Below are positions 29,882-39,535 of a stretch of DNA of 64,000 nucleotides, piece by piece. The notes beneath the pieces are model-generated. The model was not told the DNA's origin and did not search any database. It saw only the letters and a program-made list of their open reading frames with translations. Position 1 is the first letter of the stretch. Each line of letters opens with the position of its first letter. Location of the stretch: NCBI RefSeq assembly GCF_026790065.1, contig NZ_JALAMO010000001.1:248001-312000 (forward strand), read 5' to 3'. Origin of the DNA: Bacillus sp. N13C7 (GTDB lineage: Bacteria; Bacillota; Bacilli; Bacillales; Bacillaceae). The translations under genes and the position numbers were made by a program.

Positions 29882-29910
29882 ATTATACAATTAAATAAAT
29901 TGTTTTTAAA
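29882..29910 (-). promoter_or_regulatory. Putative SigA promoter of pfkA
   Basis: TATAAT (29882-29887) and a 4/6 match TTTAAA (29905-29910) with a 17-bp spacer on the minus strand, in an AT-rich stretch after accA. Confidence 0.55.
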
Positions 29911-29934
29911 TAAAATTTAAGGAATGTCACAAAA

Positions 29935-29966
29935 AATAAACGTGAGCCAAAGGCTTCACGTTTATT
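29935..29966 (-). terminator. Terminator of accDA
   Basis: A long AT-rich stem (AATAAACGTGAGCC with its near-complement) overlaps the accA stop; a T6 run follows on the minus strand. Confidence 0.85.
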
Positions 29967-30943
29967 TAGTTTACCCCGATATATTGATCTTCAATCGAGA
30001 CTTTGCCAATTGCTTTATATTTTTCATAGCGCTGCTGGACTAATTCTTCCTCGCTCAGCTTCAGCAAAGTTTTTAACGATTGTTTAAGGGTTTCGTCCAT
30101 ATAGCTTGCCTGCAGCTTTACATCGTGATGCGCTCCGCCTTTTACTTCTTTTATCATATGATCTATAATACCTAATTCTTTTAAATCCGGCGCAGTGATT
30201 TTCATTGTTTCTGCTGCTTTTTTAGCAAGACTGGAGTCCTTCCATAAAAGTGCCGCGGCACCTTCAGGAGAAATAACAGAATAAGTAGAGTTTTCCAGCA
30301 TATGCAAGTGATTTCCAACACCTAGACCTAGGGCTCCGCCGCTTCCGCCTTCGCCAATGACGATGCAGATAACAGGCACTCGAAGGCCGGCCATCTCAAA
30401 CAGGTTTTTGGCAATGGCTTCGCTTTGTCCTCTTTCTTCCGCTGCTCGACCAGGGTATGCCCCCTTCGTATCAATAAAACAGATAATTGGTCTGTTGAAT
30501 TTATCCGCCTGTTTCATGAGACGAAGCGCTTTTCGATAGCCTTCAGGATGCGGCATCCCAAAATTGCGGACAAGGTTTTCCTTCGTGTCTTTGCCTCGCT
30601 GATGCCCGATTACTGTTACAGGAAGACCATGGAATTTCGCAATGCCGCCGACAATGGCTTCATCGTCTCCGTATGCTCTGTCTCCGTGACATTCAAAAAA
30701 GTCGGTAAACAGGTGTTCGATATAATCAAGCGTTGTCGGACGGTCCGCCAGACGCGCAATTTGAACACGGTCCCAAGGCTTCAGATTTTTATAAATATCA
30801 TCCTGAAGCTTAGCGAGACGGTCTTCTAGCCGTGCGATTTCTGCACTCAGATCCATATCGGAGTCCTGGGTGAATTTTTTTAGTTCGGCGATTTTCGTTT
30901 GCAGTTCAATCACCGGTTTTTCAAATTCTAATCTTGCAGCCAC
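29966..30943 (-). CDS. accA: Acetyl-CoA carboxylase, carboxyltransferase alpha subunit
   Basis: AccA (325 aa) pairs with AccD to move CO2 from carboxybiotin to acetyl-CoA, the first step of fatty acid synthesis. Crotonase-fold motifs include [18 protein letters not shown] and [15 protein letters not shown]. The start is GTG at 30941-30943, with AGGAGGTGA upstream inside accD; the two genes overlap by 16 bases, so translation is likely coupled. Confidence 0.96.
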   Translation of the reverse strand: MAARLEFEKPVIELQTKIAELKKFTQDSDMDLSAEIARLEDRLAKLQDDIYKNLKPWDRVQIARLADRPTTLDYIEHLFTDFFECHGDRAYGDDEAIVGGIAKFHGLPVTVIGHQRGKDTKENLVRNFGMPHPEGYRKALRLMKQADKFNRPIICFIDTKGAYPGRAAEERGQSEAIAKNLFEMAGLRVPVICIVIGEGGSGGALGLGVGNHLHMLENSTYSVISPEGAAALLWKDSSLAKKAAETMKITAPDLKELGIIDHMIKEVKGGAHHDVKLQASYMDETLKQSLKTLLKLSEEELVQQRYEKYKAIGKVSIEDQYIGVN

Positions 30944-31800
30944 TCAATGTCACCTCCTGTTTGATGCATATCCAGCAGATTCTTTAACGTTTGTTTCATG
31001 TCATCGCGGTGAATAACCGCATCAAGCTGTCCATGTTTCAATAAAAATTCAGCCGTTTGGAAGTCCTCAGGCAATTTTTCCCCTATTGTCTGTTCAATAA
31101 TCCGTCTTCCGGCAAAACCGATCAGCGCGCCAGGCTCAGCGAAATTGTAATCACCAAGTGAAGCAAAGCTCGCTGATACACCTCCGGTAGTCGGATGCGT
31201 CATAACTGAGATAATGAGCCCCCGTTCTTCACTGAACAATTTTAAGGCAGAGCTTGTCTTAGCCATTTGCATCAAACTTAATACGCCTTCCTGCATTCTC
31301 GCACCGCCTGAAGCCGTAAAAATAATAAACGGAACTTTAGCAGCTTTTGCTTTTTCAATCGCAAGCGTGATTTTTTCGCCAACGACTGAACCCATGCTGC
31401 CCATTCTGAATGAAGAATCCATGACGGCGACAACCGCCGGAAATCCGCCGATGGTGCCCTTGCCTGTCACAACAGCCTCGTTTAAGGATGTTTTCTCGCG
31501 ATCTTTTTCAAGCTTTTCCAGATATCCCGGGAAACCAAGCGGATTTTCCGATAACATTCCCTGATTGAATTCCTCAAAGGTTTGTTCATCCATCAAGCTT
31601 TCGATACGCTGTTTTGCGTTCATCGGGAAATGATAATCGCAGTTCATGCATACCCGCATATTTTTATCCAACTCTTTAGTGAGCATGATTTTTTTACACT
31701 TAGGACATTTTGTCATAATGCCTTCCGGTACATCGTGCTTCGCTTGATCAGATGGTACGGAAGCATACTTTTTCTTTTTCGTGAATATATCCTTTAACAA
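30928..31800 (-). CDS. accD: Acetyl-CoA carboxylase, carboxyltransferase beta subunit
   Basis: AccD (290 aa) has the zinc ribbon Cys32, Cys35, Cys51, Cys54 (CPKC...CMNC) followed by the acyl-CoA-binding crotonase-type domain with the [12 protein letters not shown] and [14 protein letters not shown] motifs. The start is TTG at 31798-31800, seven bases from GGGAGG; a longer open frame upstream lacks a site. It overlaps accA and lies after ytsJ. Confidence 0.95.
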   Translation of the reverse strand: MLKDIFTKKKKYASVPSDQAKHDVPEGIMTKCPKCKKIMLTKELDKNMRVCMNCDYHFPMNAKQRIESLMDEQTFEEFNQGMLSENPLGFPGYLEKLEKDREKTSLNEAVVTGKGTIGGFPAVVAVMDSSFRMGSMGSVVGEKITLAIEKAKAAKVPFIIFTASGGARMQEGVLSLMQMAKTSSALKLFSEERGLIISVMTHPTTGGVSASFASLGDYNFAEPGALIGFAGRRIIEQTIGEKLPEDFQTAEFLLKHGQLDAVIHRDDMKQTLKNLLDMHQTGGDIEWLQD

Positions 31801-32127
31801 ATGATTACCTCCCTTTTGTGAAGGGTTCTCTTCACCGCATGTCATCAATCTGATAGACTTGCTAATAACTTTACCGAAACTATTGTACTTTTTTTGTCAA
31901 ACGCTGTCATCCTTAATTCGACATCTTTTTATTCAATGACGCGTTCGGAAAGGCTCGTGAGAAATCAGATTAAGCGTTGAACCGACAGGATTGAGAGCGC
32001 ATTCAAAAATAATGTTAAACCCAGCTGAAATTTTTTCAAGATCAACCCCTAAAAAAATTTCAGCCGCGAGTTTAACTTGAGAACAGCGCGCCGGTCTCCG
32101 CCAACGCGCTGCCATTTTTGGAATGAA
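31801..32127 (-). other. 327-bp spacer between ytsJ and accD with a possible gene remnant
   Basis: The spacer holds the accD upstream region, including TTGACA on the minus strand near 31895 without a clear -10. An open frame of 60 codons (32115-31933, minus) begins MAARWRRPARCSQ and continues with hydrophobic/acidic alternation (EIFLGVDLEKISAGF). It has no ribosome site. It could be a decayed gene or chance; I do not recognise it. Confidence 0.3.
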
Positions 32128-33366
32128 TTAAAATGATTCACCAATAATCGTAAGTTGTCTCGTTTTTTCAGCAACTTCCTCAGGATCAACAGTGATTCTT
32201 GCGACACCTGTTTCCATTGCCGCTTTTGCCACAGCCTTCGCAACAGCAGGCGCAACACGTTTATCAAACGGTGCAGGGATGACGTAATCTGCGCTAAGCT
32301 CATCTTCTGAAACCAGTGAAGCAATGGCTTCAACCGCTGCAATTTTCATTTCCTCGTTAATGTGAGTGGCACGAACGTCAAGCGCTCCGCGGAAAATACC
32401 AGGGAATGCAAGAACATTGTTTACTTGGTTCGGGAAGTCAGAACGGCCCGTTCCGATAACGCTCGCACCAGCTTCACGCGCATCCTCCGGCATAATTTCC
32501 GGATTTGGATTGGCCATCGCAAAGATAATCGGATCTTTTGCCATGCTTTGTACCATTTCTTTTGTTAGCGCCCCTGCTACAGACACACCGATAAATACGT
32601 CAGCATCAACGATGACATCTTTCAGAGAACCATCCTTGCGGTCCTGGTTTGTGAATTTCGCCACTTCGTTTTTAACATCGTTCATGCCGTTCGGGCGCCC
32701 TTCATAAATCGCCCCTTTTGAATCGCACATCACGATGTCGCGTACACCGTAATGGTGAAGAAGCTTGATAATCGCAATACCGGCCGCACCGGCTCCATTT
32801 GCGACAACTTTAATGGAGGACATGGATTTTCCAGACAGTTTCAGCGCGTTAACAAGGCCTGCAACAGTTACAATGGCAGTACCGTGCTGATCATCATGGA
32901 AAACCGGAATGTTTGTTTCTTTTTTGAGGCGCTCTTCAATGATAAAGCAGTTTGGCGCTGCAATATCTTCAAGGTTGACGCCGCCGAATGTCGGTTCAAG
33001 CAATTTTACAGTTTCAACGATTTTATCAACATCGTTTGTGTTTAAAGCAATCGGGAACGCATCTACGCCCGCAAAGCTTTTGAAAAGAACAGCTTTTCCT
33101 TCCATAACAGGAAGTGCGGCTTCCGGGCCGATATTTCCAAGACCAAGCACAGCTGTCCCATCAGTTACAACTGCTACCATGTTCCCCTTCATTGTATAAT
33201 CATATACTTTGTTAATGTCTTCATGGATATCCTTACATGGTTCAGCAACACCCGGGGAATAAGCAAGGCTCAAATCTTTCGCGTTTCTGACTTCTACTTT
33301 TGATTTAGACTCCAGTTTCCCCTGATTGACTTTATGCAGGTGTAATGCTTCTTCTCTTAATGACAT
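32128..33366 (-). CDS. ytsJ: NADP-preferring malic enzyme YtsJ
   Basis: YtsJ (412 aa) decarboxylates malate to pyruvate. The short bacterial malic enzyme pattern is clear: AYSPGVAEPC, VTDGTAVLGLGNIGPEAALPVMEGKA (Tyr/Lys active-site region), metal-binding FHDDQHGTAI and GAGAAG in the NADP-binding domain. The ATG at 33364-33366 is chosen over a GTG 12 bases upstream. The C-terminus ends GESF, two residues longer than remembered for 168. Confidence 0.95.
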   Translation of the reverse strand: MSLREEALHLHKVNQGKLESKSKVEVRNAKDLSLAYSPGVAEPCKDIHEDINKVYDYTMKGNMVAVVTDGTAVLGLGNIGPEAALPVMEGKAVLFKSFAGVDAFPIALNTNDVDKIVETVKLLEPTFGGVNLEDIAAPNCFIIEERLKKETNIPVFHDDQHGTAIVTVAGLVNALKLSGKSMSSIKVVANGAGAAGIAIIKLLHHYGVRDIVMCDSKGAIYEGRPNGMNDVKNEVAKFTNQDRKDGSLKDVIVDADVFIGVSVAGALTKEMVQSMAKDPIIFAMANPNPEIMPEDAREAGASVIGTGRSDFPNQVNNVLAFPGIFRGALDVRATHINEEMKIAAVEAIASLVSEDELSADYVIPAPFDKRVAPAVAKAVAKAAMETGVARITVDPEEVAEKTRQLTIIGESF

Positions 33367-33503
33367 TCTCCTAAACACTCCTTATGGATATTTTTTTGAT
33401 TCGTATACTGCTGCGTTGATTGCTGCATTCTGCGGAGTTAATCTATCTGAATATTTAAACAGGATCACATAATTGCTCCAATTGTATAACAAAAAGTGCA
33501 TCG

Positions 33504-36500
33504 TTACCACTGTTTTAAAACGACGTTTTTTTGACCCAACAGCTCTTTTAAGCGATATAACACCTGGTGATCCGCATGGATATGAAACGACTCAGGAAGC
33601 TTAATTGTCTGTTTTTGCCTTTCATAATAGAGATAAACGCCTGTTTCCCCTTTATGCTCCAGCAAAATGCGCTTAATTTTTTCCAGGATCTCCTGGCTGT
33701 GCTGACTGCTTTCTACTTTTATATAAACCGATGGCGCTTTTTCTGCATCCATATTTTCTAATAATTCTGCCCGGGACATGATGAACTGAACCTTGTCCTG
33801 CCTTACTTCACATTTCCCCGCTGTGAACAAAAGGGCGCCTTCCCTTAAAACGGGAGAAAGCAACCTGAATTGTTCAGGGAAAACAACGGCTTCCATTTCG
33901 CCTGATTCATCGCTGAGCGTTAAAAACGCCATGTTTTGACCTGTTTTTGTCCGAATTGTTTTGACCTTCGACAGCAGGACTCCGAGAGAAAGCTGCCTTT
34001 TGACTGCCTGCTGGGCCTGCAAAATAGTCACTGCACCGTGAGCAGCCAGCTGTTTGCGGAAGGCAGAGAGCGGATGATTTGAAAAATAAATGCCAAGCGT
34101 TTCTTTTTCGAACGCAAGCAAATCCACAAGCGGGAGCTCCTCCGTCTCCACATACTTCGGCTTAATCGAAAACGATTCATCTAAAAACAATCCCATTTGA
34201 TCATCATCTGCAGCGAATAGCTCAGCATGCTCCAAAGCAACGTCAATGGATGCGAGCAGCGTAGCCCGGTTATGGCCGAATTCGTCCATCGCGCCAGAAA
34301 AAATAAGTGCTTCAAGCGTTTTGCGATTGACGCTTTTAGACGGCACACGAAAGCAGAAATCGAAAAGATCTTCAAATGGTTTCTCTTTTCTTGCTTTATA
34401 TATATCTTTGACTGCTGAGACGCCTACACTTTTTATCGCGCGGAGGCTGTATCTGACAGATCCGTCTTCAACTGTAAACGGAAAACTGCTTTTGTTCACT
34501 GACGGAGGAAGGATACGAATCCCGCTCCCCTTTGCTTCGTAAAGATATTGAGAAATTTTATCCTCATTGCCAATGACGCTTGTCAGCAATCCGCACATAA
34601 AATATAACGGATAATGAGCTTTCAAATACGCAAGCTGGCAACCGATCATGCTGTATGCCACCGCATGGCTCCTGTTAAAGCCATAGTTTGCGAATTTGAC
34701 GATTAAATCGTAGACTTCATTTGCAGTGTCTACAGAATACTCCTTTTTTAAGCACCCTTCAACAAAATGGCTTCGTTCTCTGTCCAAGATTTCTTTTTTC
34801 TTTTTGCTGACCGCCCGTCTCAGCAGGTCCGCTTCACCTAAAGAAAACCCTGCCATACGGGAAGCAATCATCATAATTTGTTCCTGATATACAATAACGC
34901 CATATGTATCTTCCAAGATGCTCCTTAAATCTTCATGGGGATAGTGAACAGGCGCCCGGCCGTGTTTACGGTCAATAAATAACGGTATATGTTCCATCGG
35001 GCCAGGCCGGTACAGCGCATTGACCGCCACAATATCCTCCAGGCCTGAAGGTTTAAGACGCTTCAGGACGCTTCTCATCCCTGCTGATTCAAGCTGGAAG
35101 ATCCCTGTCGTATCCCCTTTTGACAGCAAGGAAAACGTTTTGTCATCGCGGTAGGAAATACGTGAAAGATCTATTTTAATATTTTCTTCTTTTTCGATCA
35201 TTGACGTGATGGACTCGATGAGCGTAAGGTTGCGCAACCCTAAGAAATCCATTTTTAAAAGGCCCAAGTCTTCAAGGTGATCCATCGCGTACTGCGTCAA
35301 ATATATCCCTTCATGCCCTTCCTGAAGCGGGACAACATCCGTTAACGGTTCTTCACTCAGGACAACGCCTGCTGCGTGGGTTGATGTATGCCTTGGCAGC
35401 CCTTCTATTTTTCGGGCAATTGCATAGACTTGCTGGAGCAGGCTTGACTCCCGAAGCCGCTTATCCAGCTGCGGTGACTGCTGTCTCGCTTCATCCAGCG
35501 TCATGCCCGGCCTTGAAGGAATGAGTTTTGCAAGCTGATCTGCCTCCTTCGGGCTGACGCCGAATACTCTGCCGACGTCCCGAAGCGCCGCCTTTGCCGC
35601 AAGTGTTCCAAAGGTGATAATCTGCGCAACGTGCATCGCACCGTATTTCTGCTGAACGTATTGAATGACTTCATCCCTTCTTGTATCAGGAAAGTCAATA
35701 TCAATATCCGGCATGCTGATGCGTTCCGGGTTTAGAAACCGTTCAAACAGCAGATGATGCTTAATTGGATCAACATCTGTGATATACAGCACATAAGCCA
35801 CAAGAGAGCCTGCTGCTGACCCCCTTCCCGGTCCCGTTACGATCCCTTTTTCGTGGGCATGCTTCATAAAATCCCATACGATCAGAAAGTAATCACTAAA
35901 CTTCATCCGTTTGATGACATCTAGCTCATATTGCAGACGGCGAAGATATCGTTCATCAGGCTTGCCAAATCGGCTGTGTAGTCCTGCCATACAGATGTCC
36001 GTTAAATAATCATCAGCGGGCGTTCCGTCTGGAGTGGGAAAAGACGGGAGACGGGTCTGCCCGAGGCTGACATCAACCCGGCATTGTTCCGCGATCTCAA
36101 CAGAAGCTTGCAGTGCTTCGGGATGCTCCCGATAAATGTTTTGCATTTCGTCGAGGGGTTTCAAATCGAGATCAGGCAAATCTTCGGCGGGTGCATCCGT
36201 CAGCTTTTCGCCTGCTTTAATCGCTTTCAGACAGCGGTAGGCAGTCTTATCTTCTTTTCTGATGTAATGCACATCGCCTGTAGCCGTCACAGGGATACCC
36301 GTTTCTTCTGACAGCTTTAGGACCTGTTCAGACAAGGATGGATTCCCTTTAAAAGGCTGATAGGAGAAATAAAAAGCTCCTTTTCCGAATATAGACTGAA
36401 ATTCTAGTGCGGCTTGAGCGGCCTGTTCAAACAGCCCCCCTTCAAGAAGCATCTCAATATATCCTTTTTCGCCGGGCGTTATCGCGATAATGCCTTCCCG

Positions 36501-36851
36501 ATAACTGTGAAGCCATTTCTGTTTTAGCCCGCCTTTTGATTTCGATTGCAGGACGCTGCTGATTTTCAGCAGGTTTTGATAGCCTGTATTTGATTTGGCC
36601 AGCAGCACGAGCGGGTAGGCTTCAAGCTCGTTATCATCTGTAAAAACAGAAGCCGTCAAACCGATTATTGGGTTGATTCCCCTCGCCTTGCATGCTTTAT
36701 AAAATTGAATTGCTCCGTACATGACATGATCATCTGTCAGCGCCAAAGACGCATATCCGAGCCTGTCAGCTTCACTGACGAGCTCTTCCACGGCCGCGGC
36801 GCTGTTTAGCAGGCTGTACCCGCTATGCACTTGCAGGTGAACAAAAGACAT
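33504..36851 (-). CDS. dnaE: DNA polymerase III alpha subunit DnaE
   Basis: DnaE (1115 aa) is the second replicative polymerase; it extends RNA primers before handing over to PolC. The order is N-terminal PHP domain (HVQVHSGYSLLNS-type start), C-family palm with PDIDIDFPDTRRDEV (catalytic aspartates), fingers, helix-hairpin-helix, OB fold (MAFLTLSDESGEMEAVVFPE) and a short C-terminal part. It has no inserted 3'-5' exonuclease. ytrH diverges from it. Confidence 0.97.
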   Translation of the reverse strand: MSFVHLQVHSGYSLLNSAAAVEELVSEADRLGYASLALTDDHVMYGAIQFYKACKARGINPIIGLTASVFTDDNELEAYPLVLLAKSNTGYQNLLKISSVLQSKSKGGLKQKWLHSYREGIIAITPGEKGYIEMLLEGGLFEQAAQAALEFQSIFGKGAFYFSYQPFKGNPSLSEQVLKLSEETGIPVTATGDVHYIRKEDKTAYRCLKAIKAGEKLTDAPAEDLPDLDLKPLDEMQNIYREHPEALQASVEIAEQCRVDVSLGQTRLPSFPTPDGTPADDYLTDICMAGLHSRFGKPDERYLRRLQYELDVIKRMKFSDYFLIVWDFMKHAHEKGIVTGPGRGSAAGSLVAYVLYITDVDPIKHHLLFERFLNPERISMPDIDIDFPDTRRDEVIQYVQQKYGAMHVAQIITFGTLAAKAALRDVGRVFGVSPKEADQLAKLIPSRPGMTLDEARQQSPQLDKRLRESSLLQQVYAIARKIEGLPRHTSTHAAGVVLSEEPLTDVVPLQEGHEGIYLTQYAMDHLEDLGLLKMDFLGLRNLTLIESITSMIEKEENIKIDLSRISYRDDKTFSLLSKGDTTGIFQLESAGMRSVLKRLKPSGLEDIVAVNALYRPGPMEHIPLFIDRKHGRAPVHYPHEDLRSILEDTYGVIVYQEQIMMIASRMAGFSLGEADLLRRAVSKKKKEILDRERSHFVEGCLKKEYSVDTANEVYDLIVKFANYGFNRSHAVAYSMIGCQLAYLKAHYPLYFMCGLLTSVIGNEDKISQYLYEAKGSGIRILPPSVNKSSFPFTVEDGSVRYSLRAIKSVGVSAVKDIYKARKEKPFEDLFDFCFRVPSKSVNRKTLEALIFSGAMDEFGHNRATLLASIDVALEHAELFAADDDQMGLFLDESFSIKPKYVETEELPLVDLLAFEKETLGIYFSNHPLSAFRKQLAAHGAVTILQAQQAVKRQLSLGVLLSKVKTIRTKTGQNMAFLTLSDESGEMEAVVFPEQFRLLSPVLREGALLFTAGKCEVRQDKVQFIMSRAELLENMDAEKAPSVYIKVESSQHSQEILEKIKRILLEHKGETGVYLYYERQKQTIKLPESFHIHADHQVLYRLKELLGQKNVVLKQW

Positions 36852-36940
36852 GCTATCACCTCTTTCTCATTACGATCCATTTCTTTCTTCATTATAAGGC
36901 CGGTTTCCAAAAGAAACAAATGTTCTTTTTTGACTCATCA

Positions 36941-36969
36941 TCATACTTGTCCTGAATGCTCAATATGAT
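36941..36969 (+). promoter_or_regulatory. Putative SigE promoter of ytrH-ytrI
   Basis: TCATACT (36941-36947) matches the SigE -35 KMATATT at 6 of 7, and AATATGAT (36962-36969) matches CATACAMT at 5 of 8, spacer 14. ytrHI is known as mother-cell expressed in B. subtilis. Confidence 0.5.
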
Positions 36970-36990
36970 ATAAAAGGTGAGGTGATAAAG

Positions 36991-37332
36991 ATGGATCAGG
37001 AAGCAGGATTTATGGTGAATTTTATCAACAGCTACTTCATAGCGTTAGGGGTACTGATCGGAGGCGCACTCATCGGAGGGCTCGGCGCATATTTAGCAGG
37101 CGAAGCACCGCTTACGTCCATTACAAAGCTTGCGAACAAATTAAAAATATGGGCGCTTGTCGCGGCTATCGGAGGCACCTTTGATGCGGTATACAGCTTT
37201 GAACGGGGCATTCTTGAGGGCAACACGAGGGATATCTTTAAGCAGCTTCTTTTGATTATCTCGGCTATGGGCGGCGCGCAAAGCGGCTGGCTCATTATTT
37301 CATGGCTGACCCAGGAGCATCTTTCTTCATGA
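36991..37332 (+). CDS. ytrH: Sporulation membrane protein YtrH
   Basis: A 113-residue protein with three or four hydrophobic segments, including the glycine-rich GVLIGGALIGGLGAYLAG stretch. YtrH is a SigE-controlled membrane protein needed with YtrI for full spore formation in B. subtilis; its mechanism is unknown. The ATG at 36991 lies after GGTGAGGTG; the GTG at 36982 is within that site. Its stop overlaps the ytrI start as ATGA (37329-37332). Confidence 0.9.
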   Translation: MDQEAGFMVNFINSYFIALGVLIGGALIGGLGAYLAGEAPLTSITKLANKLKIWALVAAIGGTFDAVYSFERGILEGNTRDIFKQLLLIISAMGGAQSGWLIISWLTQEHLSS

Positions 37333-37832
37333 GGGTCCCCCAGCATTACAAAAAACCGGGGTGGCAGCGTTTTTTCGCGGGAATGATGTGCGGGGCTGTA
37401 ATCAGCTGGTTCTTTTTCCTGTTTACTTATGGAACATTCCAAGAGGAGCAGGTCAGCCTCATCGAAAAACAAAAAGAGCACGTAAAAGACCTGAACAATC
37501 AAATTTCGATCTATCAGGAAGACCTCCATAAACTGAATGAAGACAATAAAAGAAAACTCTTGATCCAAAGTGTCAGCGTCAAATTAGTGAATGGGGAAAA
37601 ATATAAAATATCGCAGCCGGATAAAACAAAATTCGAGGAACATGTAAAGGATAATATTTCAGAAGTGATCACAAAAGACATAGAGAGCGTCTATCAAACA
37701 AAGGATCTTTTAAAACTGACAATTGAAAACAAAGTCTATATGATCAACGAAAAAAAATACAAGGCAACGGTCAAGGAATTAATTATTTATACGAGACTGA
37801 CGGTAGAACTTGAAATATCATTCGCCGCATAA
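37329..37832 (+). CDS. ytrI: Sporulation protein YtrI
   Basis: A 167-residue protein with one N-terminal membrane helix (about 15-38) followed by a coiled-coil segment (EKQKEHVKDLNNQISIYQEDL) and a soluble domain. It has no known enzymatic motif. The ATGA overlap with ytrH implies coupled translation, and the pair acts together in spore assembly. The start fits an AGGAG 11 bases upstream. Confidence 0.88.
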   Translation: MRVPQHYKKPGWQRFFAGMMCGAVISWFFFLFTYGTFQEEQVSLIEKQKEHVKDLNNQISIYQEDLHKLNEDNKRKLLIQSVSVKLVNGEKYKISQPDKTKFEEHVKDNISEVITKDIESVYQTKDLLKLTIENKVYMINEKKYKATVKELIIYTRLTVELEISFAA

Positions 37833-37933
37833 TTATGGATTTTTTTTAAATTCTCCAAACTTCTGTCGCTTTTTCCCATTCTTTTTTATAAACTATATGT
37901 GAGGCTTAATGGCGAAAGGAAGGAGGAAGAGAA

Positions 37934-38125
37934 ATGGAGGTTTACAGTGACCGTCAGCTAGCAAAAGATCAAGCAGCCCGGCTCAGACAAGGTTTTTCTG
38001 CGTATGCCGAAACAAACTCACTCGCTTCCCTCATCAAAAAAGAACTTCAATCTCACAATCTCCAAGTCTACGAGGACCTTACTGATTTCGGCTGCTGGTT
38101 CATCCCCGTCACAGATGAACACTAG
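37934..38125 (+). CDS. ytzJ: Small protein YtzJ
   Basis: A 63-residue soluble protein with a strong ribosome site (GGAAGGAGG) 10 bases before the ATG. The sequence is balanced and non-repetitive, ends DFGCWFIPVTDEH, and has no recognised domain. It lies alone between ytrI and the convergent nrnA. Function unknown. Confidence 0.8.
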   Translation: MEVYSDRQLAKDQAARLRQGFSAYAETNSLASLIKKELQSHNLQVYEDLTDFGCWFIPVTDEH

Positions 38126-38142
38126 GAGAGAGGGTCTCCCCT

Positions 38143-39084
38143 CTACTTGTGTTCTTTACATAATGTTTCCAGATCAGCTAAAATCCGATCAGCTTCGTCC
38201 CAGCTATAAATAGAGGCACCTGAAGCAAGCGGATGCCCTCCGCCGTTATATTTCCTGGCAAGTCCGTTAATAACAGGCCCTTTCGAACGGAATCTGACTC
38301 TGATTTGATCATCTTCTTCTACGAAAAACACCCAAGCGCGAATACCTGAGATATTGCCAAGCGTCCCGACAAGCTGTGACGCTTCAGAAGCCGTTGTGCC
38401 GAACTTTTCAAGCGTATCCTTTTTGATGAAAACAGAAGCGGCACCGTTTTCGGACAATGACACATTTTGAAAGATAAAGCCGTTAAGCTTCACCACATTC
38501 AGTTTTGTTTCATACAATTGATTAAACAACTCTGAGGAAGAGAATGGATACTGAATGAGCTCGCCTGCATATTTTAATGTTTTTTCCGTAGTATTCGGAA
38601 ATAAGAAGCGTCCGGTATCTCCGACAATGCCGGCATAGATCAGCTCTGCCGCTTTCGTATTCAGCTTCCAGCCGTGCTCTTTTCCTTCTAAATACAGCTC
38701 GTAAATCATTTCGCTTACCGAGCTTGCGCTTGTATCGACCCAGAGAAGGTCACCGTATGGATCTTCGTTCGGATGGTGGTCGATTTTCATCAGTTTGGCG
38801 CCTGAAGGATAACGCTGATCGTCGATTCTTTCCTGATTTGCCGTATCGCAGACAATGACAAGTGCGCCCTCATATGTTTCATTGTCCACCTCATCAAGGG
38901 AATATAAGAAGGAGAGGGACGGTTCAGGCGTGCCGACCGCAAAAATATTTTTTTCAGGATACGTTTCCCGCAGGATTTCCGTAAGTCCGCACTGTGATCC
39001 GTAGGCATCCGGATCAGGACGCACATGTCTATGTAAGATAATCGTGTCATATAATGATATGGTTCTGATCAGTTCTGTTTTCAT
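38143..39084 (-). CDS. nrnA: NanoRNase / 3'-phosphoadenosine-5'-phosphate phosphatase NrnA
   Basis: NrnA (313 aa, formerly YtqI) degrades RNA oligomers of two to five nucleotides and also dephosphorylates pAp, replacing Orn and CysQ. The DHH domain shows HRHVRPDPDAYGSQ, VCDTA and KIDHHPNED; the DHHA1 domain ends with NGGGHPLASGASI. It converges on ytzJ and diverges from ytpI. Confidence 0.95.
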   Translation of the reverse strand: MKTELIRTISLYDTIILHRHVRPDPDAYGSQCGLTEILRETYPEKNIFAVGTPEPSLSFLYSLDEVDNETYEGALVIVCDTANQERIDDQRYPSGAKLMKIDHHPNEDPYGDLLWVDTSASSVSEMIYELYLEGKEHGWKLNTKAAELIYAGIVGDTGRFLFPNTTEKTLKYAGELIQYPFSSSELFNQLYETKLNVVKLNGFIFQNVSLSENGAASVFIKKDTLEKFGTTASEASQLVGTLGNISGIRAWVFFVEEDDQIRVRFRSKGPVINGLARKYNGGGHPLASGASIYSWDEADRILADLETLCKEHK

Positions 39085-39214
39085 TTGATACTCCTTTATT
39101 GTTTTTATTCATTAAATCACATTCTCTGCCGACGGAAAAGAAAAATAACGTCAAAACCAAGCCCGTTTTTGTATAGAATGGGTTTGTAAACTTTTACGAT
39201 GGAGGATTTCATTT

Positions 39215-39517
39215 ATGCTGGTTCTTGTTTTTTTGATTGGGCTTTCAGCCTGCTTTTATGTGTTCTACAAAGCAAAAGGCGTACGGGCAAAGCAATCTTT
39301 AGAAAAAGAAATCTATTCAGCAAAATCAAGCATGGCCTTAGGGTCACTTGTCCTGTTCTACGGCCTCAACCAAATGATATTATTCCATTCTGTATTAACG
39401 TTAGTGATCGGCGGTATCTTTATCGTTATCGGAGCAGGAAGCGCTTGGGCAGGTTTAAAAGCCTACAGGCATTACAATCCCCTTCACGCCAAAGAAGCTG
39501 AAAGAGATCACGCGTAA
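39215..39517 (+). CDS. ytpI: Small membrane protein YtpI
   Basis: A 100-residue YtpI-like protein with three hydrophobic segments (2-17, about 43-60, 66-84) joined by basic loops. Function unknown; conserved in Bacillus at this place. The ATG at 39215 follows GGAGG by 9 bases. An overlapping frame from 39199 is a shadow. It converges on ytoI, 18 bases apart. Confidence 0.85.
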   Translation: MLVLVFLIGLSACFYVFYKAKGVRAKQSLEKEIYSAKSSMALGSLVLFYGLNQMILFHSVLTLVIGGIFIVIGAGSAWAGLKAYRHYNPLHAKEAERDHA

Positions 39518-39535
39518 GGGGCGCCTGAACGTCCC

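Noticed and set aside
37032..37568. 178-codon open frame antisense to ytrH-ytrI
   Set aside because: Overlaps two real genes; no ribosome site and no family resemblance.
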